A DNA stretch of 64,000 nt from NCBI GenBank assembly GCA_031835245.1, contig JAVKOQ010000136.1, forward strand, positions 79,953 to 143,952, read 5' to 3'. This document shows, piece after piece, positions 49,348 to 59,170 of this stretch. The notes beneath the pieces were generated by a model, which ran no database searches, was not told the DNA's origin, and saw only the letters and a list, made by a program, of their open reading frames with translations. A program made the translations under genes and the position numbers. Origin of the DNA: Balamuthia mandrillaris (Eukaryota; Discosea; Longamoebia; Balamuthiidae). How positions within the stretch are numbered: position 1 is the stretch's first letter; each line of letters begins with the position of its first letter.

Positions 49348-50442
49348 TTTAGCTTGCTATTAAACTTGTATTGCTTAAGCACAACCAAAAAATAAAGGAA
49401 GGCCACGCAACAAACAAAACCAATTCATGAAATGAAAGGGGTGACCCTGCCGGAGCGGTGCACCATTGCGCTTTTTGTTTCTCGTGATTCTCTAGTTAAT
49501 GATTGGTGTGAATTATGAAAAAGCAAAATCAACCACTCTTTTTTTAGTTGCTTAGCGCATGCGCCGACCTTTCAAAGATGCAAATGAAAAACAAGACCGG
49601 AAAGCAAGAGTATTACCTTCACGCAATTTATTAACTACTCGTGTGGTATCCCCTTTGTACCCGGTGATTTGCCACTGGACGAATACTCCCACCACATAAA
49701 TAGGGCACGCGATCGTAGGTCGCTCCGCTCTCTGCGTACAATAACCCAAGGTACTTGACCTGGCTATGAGAAGAGCCACCCTGACTCGACGTCCTTGGGT
49801 TCTTCTTTGGGAGTCAAGTGTGCTTTCGTTAGTGTACACAGAAACCTGTACGGTCGCTGTAGACCTCATCCTTTGAGGGAAAGGTGCGCCTCTGGGTTAG
49901 TCCTTGCGCTAGATGCACCAGTGGACAACGGCATGCCTCTCCATTCTGCGGGGCAGTCATAGAAGGGTGGCATTAAAACTTTGCACAGTGAGTGAACGTG
50001 CTGCTTGTCTTCTTGCGTTTTTAATTTTTGTGCTTTCCATGACGACACAAGAATTGCTTTTTTTTGCAAGGTAAGGAAAGAACAAAAACAGCAGGATGAC
50101 CGTGTCACCTTATCATGTGAGTGCTCATGAATAGAGTGCTCCTTGACAGCACTGGACATGCCTGCTGGGAATAGGAAAGTAACTTCAACCTGTTCCCAAG
50201 TACCTTATCTTCTTTATTCGTCTTATTTTCAGCAAAGGGCTCATCAAGAGACCACTTTAGCACTATCAGCTCGTTTTTAGGTGATGATGCTGGGAACAAC
50301 ATACAGCACCATCAAATTTGGCAGATAATGATTCCTAAGCAATTGCACCCTCAGCAGAGATGACATTCCAGACTTCCTTGTTAAAGCCCTCATTGTTGTT
50401 GCCATGAAGTTGTTCTTCAAAGTGAAAGATGTCAGCATCACA
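49348..50442. other. Upstream region of the kinase-UBR-SPRY gene, with unresolved open frames
   Basis: The first 200 bases are the kinase-UBR-SPRY promoter side. Two minus-strand frames (49552-49869, 105 codons; 49866-50159, 97 codons) abut but show no domain I recognise and no convincing splicing. A part near 49868-49990, reading PPFYDCPAEWRGMPLSTGAS, has protein-like composition and could be the end of a small gene or old element. Confidence 0.4.
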
Positions 50443-50815
50443 CACAGGAGAAAATAATAGATTATATTAGACAAAAAAACTTTTTGAGGTTTAATCCCAA
50501 TGGTTCCAATGATTCCTGTTGTGCTTCCTTTTGTTCTTATTCTTATTCTCATTCTTGTTCTCCATCTGGTTCTTGTTTTCACTCTTCATCTTGGTCTCAT
50601 TCTCCCTTTCCTTCTTATTTTCATTCTTCATCTTGTTCTTCTTTTCTATCTCATTCTCCTTCTCATTCTGGTTCTTGTTTTCCATCTTGTTCTCATTCTC
50701 ATTCTCGTTCTTATTCTTCATATTATTCACATTCTCTATCTCGTTCTCATTCTCCATTTTGTTCTTGTTCTTCATTTCATTCTTATTCTCATTCTCCATT
50801 TCATTCTTTATTTAA
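50443..50815. repeat. Short copy of the inverted-terminus repeat family with pyrimidine array
   Basis: It starts with the 29-nt word also found at 56101-56129 (identical) and inverted at 59391-59419 (one difference). A 27-nt block at 50497-50523 is repeated exactly, inverted, at 59173-59199. A pyrimidine array of about 290 bp follows, built from GTTCTC/GTTCTT, ATTCTC and CATCTT words. It looks like a truncated copy of the right half of the 3.3 kb element. Confidence 0.8.
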
Positions 50816-51425
50816 CAACTTTTCAATGGAAGTATCGAAAAATTACCCAAAAATTTTTTTCCAAACTGCAGCATAACCCCACTCTATTATCAAGTTCCCT
50901 ATGTATTACTCTTTCCTTATTTGATTTGTGTCGACCAAACACAGCACTATTTGTGCACACGAGCAGCACGTCTTCCGCTAACCTCCTTCACCTGATTAGC
51001 CCTCACAATGTACGGCTAGCCATTCACCTCACATGTAGCAACTTGGGCAGCATCATGACCTTGCTTTACTTCATGCTTTCCCATTTTGATATCCTTCTTT
51101 TCTTGCTAGCTTTGCAGCAGTAGCTCTGAACTTATTTTTGACCAGTGTTGGCATTATTAGTACCTGAGCAGTTCTTTCTTCTTCAGGAGTAGCAGTTTTG
51201 GTTCTTTTTTGTTAGTTTAGGTGGTTTTTTGTGTATGTTGATTAGATTGTGGCTATTTGTTTTAAGACAATGGTTAAATAGGAAAAAAATAAAAAACAAA
51301 GAGAGAGTTACATTCCTTAATAACATGCAAATTTTAAACTTTTTGCCAAGCAAAACTTAACACAAAAAAAAAATGAGAATGCTATTCCAATAAAAAGAAA
51401 AAAAGAAATACTTAATACTCATTTG
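50816..51425. other. A/T-rich spacer
   Basis: This is low-complexity A/T-rich sequence with short open frames only. I recognise no gene or known element in it. Confidence 0.5.
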
Positions 51426-51872
51426 AAAAAGTGGCCCATCCATCCACTTTTTCCATCCCACTCCAAAAAACTGGCTTGACAAAGTGATGTAATCCTCCAA
51501 CCTCCATATTATTACATCAGCTATGTAATGGGATGTCCTCCATTAAAATAGTGTCCTCCTCAAAAGAGGAGGACTTGGGGTTTGTCCTCCTCAAAAGAGG
51601 AGGACATAGGGTTTGTCTTCCTCAAAAGAGGAGGACTTGGGGTTTGTCCTTCTCAAAAGAGGAGGACTTGGAGTAGTCCTTCTCACTAGAAGGACTACAG
51701 CCCTCTTCTTGGAGGGCACTTGCCCTCTCATTAGAGAGGGCTTACCACAAACCATGCCCTTCTCTTTGAAAGGGCTTTTTAAAAGAAAGTGGCCCATCCT
51801 TCCACTTTCTTGATTCTGTTCTAGGCTTCGCCTAGTTATGCAAAGAAACATATGGTCCTCCAACCTCCATAT
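51426..51872. repeat. Array of about a dozen hairpins inside a ~360-bp duplication
   Basis: Consecutive inverted repeats occur at 51426-51452, 51511-51529 (or the competing 51485-51519), 51553-51574, 51584-51605, 51615-51636, 51646-51667, 51673-51698, 51700-51717, 51722-51741, 51756-51775, 51784-51810, 51821-51835 and 51850-51872. Stems are 6-11 bp, mostly perfect or with one G:T pair. Four successive units share GTCCTCCTC, an AAAA loop and GAGGAGGAC or near variants; later units have different stem sequences. Three ordered words (AAGTGGCCCATCC, TCCTCCAACCTCCATAT, CTCCATTAAA) recur on both sides at offsets of 358-364 bp. Confidence 0.9.
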
Positions 51873-51958
51873 CACAAGTATGCGTCAAAGCAACAGAATC
51901 TCTCCATTAAATTTACCTAAACAAATAAAGCAAGCTTTTAAAAGTTAGAGTGAAAGCT

Positions 51959-53850
51959 TCAGTACCCAATTTCCATTCTTGTTTCTACAGAATGTATATC
52001 AAGTTGCATGTTTTCATTCACATCCAAACAAGTCTCTACTGAAGAGCAATCTAATTCCATTGGTGCTAAATGAGGTATAACAAAAGATGAAGAAAGACAT
52101 AATGAAGGACAAGATGAAGGACAAGATGAAGAATAAAGAGAAGAAGAATAAGAAGGAAAAACAGAAGGAGAACAAAAAGGAAAGGGAAAAAGAGAAGAAG
52201 AAGAAAAAGGAGAAGGAGAAGAAGCAAGAGAAGAAGAAAGAGAAGAAAAAGGAGAAGGAAAAGGAGAAGGAGAAGGAAAAGGAAAAGGAAAAGGAGAAGG
52301 AGAAGGAGAAGGAGAAGACTGTACAAAGGTTTCTAATGATGTTGATGAGCTTATTCTTTGACGCTTTGAAGTTGATTGTTCCTCTATTGAAAAATATAAT
52401 ATATATAAGAAAATGAGAAAATAAAAGAAATAAATAAATATAAACAAACCTTTTAATTGTTCTTAACATTCTTTTCTTTTTCATAAATTCTTTCCAACAG
52501 AATATTCTTCTGGTTTTAGTACACTTTTTTTCAAACTAGATTCTTTAAAAAGCTGTGTTGAAAAAGTCACAGTAATAGAATGAAGTGGACTGTTTAAAGA
52601 CCACAAAGATGCTTGAATCTGCCTTTTGCCTTTGGAAGAAAACAAATCATTAGTAGGTTCAGGAGAAGGATCACTTACTATAATTTTAAAATGACTATAA
52701 TCATGGAAATTCTTAGGCAGAGCATAATTATAACTTCTTCTTTCTTCTAATACTTCTTTAGTTGGATAAGAAGGAAGATTATCTCGAACTAAAATAGTAA
52801 AATCCCACTCTTGTTTTTGCTTTTTTAACATTGCTGTATATTTGTAGTTGAATAACAATCGTTTTCTTCTCCAAAAAGAGAACTTTTCTGTTAAACATCT
52901 TTTCACATCATAAGAAGTCCAAACCTCATTAGTTCCTGTTCCATCTGCATTGGACTCTTTTGTCCAGTCCTTTAAGGCCTTACTAATCATGGAAAAGTGG
53001 CTATCACAAATATTTTTTCCATGCTGTTCAGAGAAATAATTTACATGGACTTGCTGTGCAACACCAGCATCCTGAGCAAGTTGGGTAACAAAATAACAAA
53101 AGGTCTTGCCTGTTCGAAAGTGTCCAGGGCCATTATCCATCCAAAGATAAAGGTTTTGGAGATGATTACCAAGTCTCTTCCAATCTTGAGAGCCAAATAC
53201 CTCTTGTAAACAACAAACTGTGGTCCAAGAATCATGGGTTAGCACAGCTGACACCACATCAAAGTAATGTACCCTTAATGGCTGTCCCTCTGCTTCACGA
53301 TACAAGAGTGTAGCTCCAAAAATGGTCCTTTGGGGCTGAGAGTAGAAGTTTCGTCCTTCCTCAACTAATGCCCAGTTTAATGTTTTCTTTGAAGTCCATT
53401 ACTAAAATGGCTTCTTGGTCAATGCCCTTTAATTTGTTTTTTTGCTCTTTAAAGCTTTTTTTTTGTTGTTCAACATGCTCTAGATGAGTTAAAAAGTATT
53501 GATACTCCTCTTGTAATGTTTGGAGTTTATCAAAGGTGCTGGTTTGATACTTGCACTTACCAAGAAGGCAAGCTGGTTGATAGGTTTGTCCCTTCCTCTT
53601 TTCTTCTCCTTCAAGAAGCAAAGAGCTCGGGTGGCCAACCTCAGTAAGGCACCGTTGGAGCTTAGTTAAGAACTTAGGACCAGAAAGACAAATGCTACAC
53701 ATAGCTGTTTGTTGACGACATTGGGCAATGTTCTTTGGGCAAAGTCGATCAAAGGTAGTATGACTAATCTTTTTCTCTGGATGGGCCTCCCAAAAGAATG
53801 CATAAATGGCACTCGTTGGTTTATTCCAATATTGCTTTGGGACAACCTAG
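51959..53850 (-). mobile_element. DDE-type transposase-like gene, family unassigned
   Basis: The main frame (53305-52481) encodes VHYFDVVSAVLTHDSWTT, NLYLWMDNGPGHFRTGKTF and HVNYFSEQHGKNICDSHFS. Upstream on the same strand, 53702-53361 encodes CSICLSGPKFLTKLQRCL and ILVMDFKENIKLG. A DFKEN strand, a WMDNGPG strand and a late EQHGK..CD helix are the layout of RNase H-fold transposases seen in several protists and animals. Downstream, after a possible intron (about 52390-52450), a 140-codon frame continues with an SPSPFPFP low-complexity stretch and ends EIGY. The two upstream frames differ in register around 53,310-53,360, so it is either spliced there or decayed. I cannot name the superfamily. 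Confidence 0.6.
52085..52320. repeat. Purine-rich AAGGAG/AAGAAG array
   Basis: About 235 bases of almost pure purine on the plus strand contain GAAGGAGAAGGA-type units. On the minus strand they read Ser/Pro/Phe in the frame that follows the transposase-like gene. Confidence 0.9.
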
Positions 53851-53884
53851 TGATAAATATGAATTAGAGATAAATAAAATAAAA

Positions 53885-54680
53885 TTAAAATAAACACTTC
53901 AAAAGTGTTGGATGATGGCTGATTGCAGCAAAAAGCTTGCAAGAAGATAAAAGCAAGCACAGCTGCTTTCCTTTCCTGACCTGAGTGGCAATGTGGAAAA
54001 GGATTTCTGGGGGAAGAGCAGTAAAGGGTGTTGAATGATCCATTGAAAGTGAATGGTGGGCAAAGATGTTTACCAAGTAACAAGCTAAAGAGACTGTGGC
54101 AGGGTATGAAGAAAGGCTTTGACTAGAGATAGTTGGGGAATCCCAAAGGCGGATGAAGTTTGCCAAGGCACTGTTCACTTTCTTTGATGGCTGTCATTAA
54201 CCATGCTCCTATTTTTGTAGAATATTTCTTTCCTTTTTGGCTCTCCCCAAGTATCTTCTGTAGGTCTTTTTGAAAGTTGTTTTTCAAATGCCCTGGATCA
54301 TGGACAATCTTCATGTTGGTAAGTCTGGCATCCTCATTCAAGATCTTCAAGACTGATGAATCTTGGTTGCATACATAGATTTGTAACTAAGGCAGTAGCT
54401 TCTTCTTCGACGTCTATTATTGCTTATCAGAATCCCTCAGCCTCCATTCCTTTGGATGTGCCCTCATAGTTCCCTTCTACCATGACCTCTTTTCCACTTT
54501 GCAATACCCTTGCTTTGTCCTTTGACAAGACAACCTGGTAAAGCACCTTGTTGTTGCTAGTGTCCATGATTGAATACACTCCATGGTTTGCATTCCTTTG
54601 ATGACTCCATGCCCCATCACCAGCCAAGGTAAGTTGTTGGCAAAATCACCAACACTTATCTCAAGACTCCTCATGTTGGA
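53885..54680 (-). mobile_element. Mutator-like (MULE-type) transposase remnant
   Basis: Minus-strand frames carry AGDGAWSHQRNANHGVYSIM, DTSNNKVLYQVVLSKDKA, then VKILNEDARLTNMKIVHDPG and HLKNNFQKDLQKILGE. A GDGAW strand, a KVL..VVLSK strand and a HDPGHLKNNF helix resemble the Mutator-type transposase domain. The frames are not continuous, so the copy is decayed or spliced. It may be the N-terminal part of the same element as the transposase-like gene just downstream. Confidence 0.5.
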
Positions 54681-56374
54681 TCCGTCCCGGACCCTCAGCT
54701 CTTCTTTCTTTTATATCCCCCCATCCTTCCTTTCTCCTCTTTCCCTTTTCTCTTGGTGTACTTTGAAGCAACGTCAGAGATTCACTCTCATTGTCCTTCC
54801 TCTATTCTCTTGAATACACTTCTTGTCTTGTCACTGACTCTTTTATTCCAAAGGTTAGATTCAACCAACATTTTTTGACTTACATAAGTGATTCAAATCC
54901 CCACTTGCATTACATACATCATGGAAGCCTCAGCCGCTCTTGACACCCTCCGTGAACAGCTTCACAAAGCACAACATGAGTATCTCCACATGTTCCAACA
55001 ATCCTTTCAGCTTGAACTCGACATCCCCAACTGTCTTGAGACTGAACGCACTGCCAAAGAAGAAGAACAGTGCAAGTTAGACGACGCTGCAGAACACACT
55101 AGAAAGGCCATGGAATGGTTACAACAGCATATAGACAGCTTTGTTGCTTTCCTCGCATCCACCTCCACCACACTAGGCAGTTCTTCCACATACAACACTA
55201 CTGCTGTTGCTGTTTCTCCTCCCTCTCCTGCCCCACAGATCTCGCCCATACAGTCACCTCATCCAAGTTCACCCTCTCCTGTTGACATTTCTGTCAACAA
55301 CACAATTGCTTCCAACAGCACGAATGTTGCCTCTGTCCCTGAAGAACAGAGCAACACAACTACTCCTTCGCCTCTTACACAGAAGAAAACACCTCACCTT
55401 CCCTCTGGACTACCTTTTGACGTTAGCAAGTGCCAGGACCCCACTCTTCACACCATGGAACTGGAGTATCACCTTAATGCCTACAACTACCCTGAGGATA
55501 GATGAATGCAAGCCCTCATCACCACCCTTGTTGGGGATGGACGTCTTTGGGCCATTAGCGCTCTACGAGACCAACCATGGAACGTCACCTGAGACCTCTT
55601 CCATCAGCACTACCGCCTTCCAGATATCAAGGCCACAACGATCAAGGCCGTCATGTCATTTCGACAAAAGCCTGGCAAAAGCATTCATTAGCTCATCAAT
55701 TGGTACTCCATACTCTGTAATCATCTTCCTAACACCTTCTATGACTACCTCAAAGCTTTCTTCTTTGGATGAGCCCTTCTTCCCCACATAAAGTCGAAGT
55801 ACTGTTGTAAAATAAGAACAGGAATGATAGTGGAGACAAAGTAAGTACGAGACCTGAACTTAATTTACTAAAAGAATACAAGTAGAGTATTTTGTTGTAA
55901 GTTGTCCCGAGAGAAGAAAGAAAGAAAGTAGAAGAAGCAGTATTTAAACTGAAAGAAAGAACCATAAAAGAAGAAAAAGAAATATCAGCATAAAAGGGGA
56001 AGAAGAAAAAAGGAAACATCAAAAAAAAGGAGAAGGGAAAGATGAGAGGTTTCCTCAGGTCGACGGCAGAAGGAGAACTCGGCAGAAAGAAGAGCTACTA
56101 CACAGGAGAAAATAATAGATTATATTAGATACAACTAAACCATTTTAAACCATTTTAAACCAAAAAAACCTTGTGTGACTGGAAAAGACTAAAAAAGACT
56201 AGTTCAGACCAAAAAAGCCCAAACAAAACCATAGATGAAAAAAGATAAAAATAACCAAGACTGACCACAAACCATTTCATACCAAAGACTAAAAAAGACC
56301 AAACTAAACTGAAAATTAAAAAAAGAATTCAAGTTCATTCAAAGTATAAAAATGTAACCCAACTAGTTTTTATC

Positions 56375-56755
56375 TGCAGAGAGTGGAAAGCAGAGAGTGG
56401 AGAGCAGAGAGTGTAGACTGAAGAGCGGAGAGCGGAGAGCAGAGAGCAGAGACTGAGAGCGTAAACTGGAGAGTGGAGAGTGGAGTAGAGAGCGTAGACT
56501 GGAGAGAGAGAGCAGGAAGCGAGCGTAGACTGGAGAGCGGAGAGCGGAGAGCGGAGAGCGTAGACTGGAGAGTGGAGAGTGGAGAATGGAGAGTGGAGAC
56601 TGGAGAGCGGAGAGCGGAGAGCGTAGACCGGAGGCGTAGACTGGAGAGCGGAGAGCAGAGAGCGGAGAGCAGAGAGCAGAGAGCGGAGAGCGGAGAGCGT
56701 AGACTGGAGAGTGGAGAGTGTAGACTGGAGAGCGGAGAGCGGAAGAAAGAGAGGT
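56375..56755. repeat. Purine-rich minisatellite, GAGAGCGGAGAGC units
   Basis: Units of GAGAGCGGA, GAGTGGA and CGTAGACTG are tandemly arranged over about 380 bp, with almost all purines on the plus strand. Confidence 0.9.
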
Positions 56756-57178
56756 GAGGATAAAAGAATTGCCAACAATAAAAAAATACAAGTTACTTTC
56801 CTCTGCTGATGCTGACTTTTGGGAAGATTTGGCCTGTTTGTAGGCCTTGGTTTTTGTGTGCTGTATAAAAAAAAAAGATTAAAGAGAAAAAAAACCAAAA
56901 CAAAAACAAAGTCCTACCGCAACTCATAATGGGTTAACTTTCTTCTTTTTAGTTCACTTCTTTTGTGTTTCTGGTTCTTCTTCTTTCTTTGTTTTCTTTT
57001 TTTTTTTTTAATCTTTTGGAAACGGTGACCGTTTTGCTTTTGTCCGTTTCACTCAGATTTCTGTTAAAAACACTGCCCAGCGGTGCGGAATTATTATTTT
57101 AATCTTCTTCATTCTTTATTCTTTTAGTATCACGTTTGCCTCACCTTCACTTTATTTTTATTTTTTCTGATCTTCAGC

Positions 57179-58578
57179 ATGGAGTTAAACCACTTTAGTA
57201 TGAGTGAAGAGAGTGGTTTCTTTTGTTCTTGTTGCAATGTCTCTGTTTTGAGGTTTGCAACACATCGTATAACCAAAAAACATCAACAAAACAGTGGGGT
57301 TACTAAAAAGAACAATGTGTAAGTATTGTCTCTCTTCACTTCACTCCTTTTCTTCATTGTTCTCTTCATTGTTCTTCCTTTCCTCTTCTCTTCTTTCCAT
57401 TGTTCTCTTCTTTTCATCATTCTCTTCAATGTTCTTTTTATCGTTTGCTTCTCTTCATTGTTCTCTTCGTCGTTCTCTTCTCTTCATCGTTCTCTTCTCT
57501 TCATCGTTCTCTTCGTCGTTCTCTTCTCTTCATCGTTCTCTCCATCGTTCTCTTCTCTTCATTGTTCTCTTCTCCATCGTTCTTCTCTTCATCATTCTCT
57601 TCTTCGTTCTCTTCTCTTCATCGTTCTCTTCTCTTCATCATTCTCTTCTGTTCTCTTCTCTTCTCTTCTCTTCTCTTCTCTTCATCGTTCTCTTCTCTTC
57701 TCTTCATCGTTCTCTTCATCTTCTCTTCTCGTTCTCTTCATCTTCTCTTCTCTTCTCTTCTCTTCTCTTCTCTTCTCTTCTCTTCTTCTTTCTCTTCTCT
57801 TCATCATTCTCTTCATCATTCTTCTCTTTGCTGTTCTCTTCTTTTCATCGTTCTCTTCTCTTCATTATTCTCTTCGTTGTTCTCTTCGTCATTCTCTTCT
57901 CTTTTTCTTCTCTTCATTGTCTTCTCTTTGTCATTCTCTTTGTCTTTCTCTTCTCTTCATCATTCTCTTCTTGTTCTCTTCTCTTCATCATTCTCTTCTC
58001 TTCATCATTCTCTTCTCTTCATCATTCTCTTCTCTTCGTTGTTCTCTTCATCATTCTCTTCTCTTCATCATTCTCTTCTCTTCATCATTCTCTTCTCTTT
58101 TTGTTCTCTTCATCATTCTCTTTTCGTTCTCTTCTCTTCCTTCTCTTCTCTTTATCGTTCTCTTCACTTCTCTTCTCTTCATCGTTCTCTTCTCTTCATC
58201 GTTTTCTTCTCTTCTCTTCTCTTCATCATTCTCTTCATCATTCGCTTCTCTTCTCTTCTCTTCTCTTCATCATTCTCTTCATTGTTCTCTTTGTTGTTCT
58301 CTTCTCTTCATCGTTCTCTTCGTCGTTCTCTTCGTCATTCTCTTCGTCATTCTCTTCTCTTCTCTTCTTTTCTCTTCTCTTCTCTTCGTCATTCTCTTCG
58401 TTGTTCTCTTCTCTTCATCGTTCTCTTCTCTTCTCTCTTCTTTTCATTGCTCTTTTCTTTCATTTGAAGACGAATTTGATCTTCTTTCTCTTTGTCTCCT
58501 TCTCCCTGCTTATATTATTTTAGCCAAACAGAACGAGACAAAGAACAAGATGGAGAACAAGAACAAGAACAAGAATGA
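57179..58578 (+). CDS. Short U1/matrin-type zinc-finger frame, possibly with a 1.2 kb minisatellite intron
   Basis: From ATG, MELNHFSMSEESG is followed by FFCSCCNVSVLRFATHRITK and KH: a CX2CX12HX5H pattern with the FxCxxC start typical of U1/matrin zinc fingers, which bind RNA or DNA. At 57319 a perfect donor GTAAGTATT occurs; read through, the frame stops two bases later. The only good acceptor (ATTATTTTAG) ends at 58523, after the pyrimidine minisatellite. It would add about 18 Glu/Gln-rich codons to a stop at 58576-58578. Expression is unproven. It may be the cargo gene of the inverted-repeat element. Confidence 0.35.
57319..58470. repeat. 1.15 kb pyrimidine minisatellite, TCTCTTCATCGT units
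   Basis: Degenerate units of TTCTCTTCTCTTCATCGTTC with ATT/GTT/GTC variants occupy 1.15 kb, with very few purine pairs on the plus strand. It lies between a consensus splice donor and acceptor. Confidence 0.95.
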
Positions 58579-59170
58579 GACGAAAAACGAGATGGAGAAC
58601 AAGAACAAGATGAAGAATGAGAACAAGAACAAAAACGAGACGAAGAACAAGATGGAGAACAAGAACGAGAACAAGAACGAGACGAAGAACGAGAACCAGA
58701 ATGAGAACAAGAACAAGAATGAGAATTGGAACGAGAACAAGAACGAGAACGAGACGAAGAACAAGAACCAGAATGAGAAGAAGAACAAGAATGAGAACCA
58801 GAATGAGAACGAGAATCAGAACGAGAACAAGAATGAGAACAAGAACAAGAATGAGAACAAGAATGAGAACAAGAATGAGAACAAGAATGAGAACAAGAAC
58901 GAGAACAAGAACAAGAACGAGACGAAGAACAAGATGGAGAACAAGAATGAGACGAAGAACGAGAACCAGAATGAAAACAAGAACAAGAATGAGACGAAGA
59001 ATGAGATAGAGAACAAGAACAATAACAAGAACGAGAACGAGAACAAGAACGAGATGGAGCATGAGAACAAGGATGAGAAGGAGAACAAGATGAAGAACAA
59101 GAACGCAAATAAGATGGAGAACAAGAACAAGAATGAGAATAAAAATAGAATGAGAACAAGAACCAACGGA
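58536..59170. repeat. 0.64 kb purine minisatellite, GAACAAGAACGAGA units
   Basis: Degenerate hexamers (AACAAG, AACGAG, ACGAAG, ATGGAG, AATGAG) in tandem translate as Asn/Lys/Glu. The strand bias is opposite to the preceding pyrimidine array. The inverted short copy at 50524-50815 is made of the same words. Confidence 0.95.

Noticed and set aside
50491-51123. Leu/Ile/Phe- or Asn/Lys-rich frames that look like membrane proteins
   Set aside because: They are the pyrimidine array of the short repeat copy read in different frames and strands.
51426-51872. CRISPR array or a run of bacterial-type terminators
   Set aside because: The units are hairpins with changing stems and short irregular gaps, without spacers of constant length, and the context is eukaryotic. 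U-runs do not follow the stems except at 51776.
55803-56100. Possible solo LTR (TG...CA ends) between the gag-like part and the 3.3 kb element
   Set aside because: The ends do not form an inverted TGTT...AACA pair and the flanking five bases do not match, so an LTR is not supported.
56335-56898. A 187-codon minus-strand Leu/Ser/Pro-rich frame
   Set aside because: It is the purine minisatellite at 56375-56755 read on the other strand; only the short patch near 56790-56865 might be an exon.
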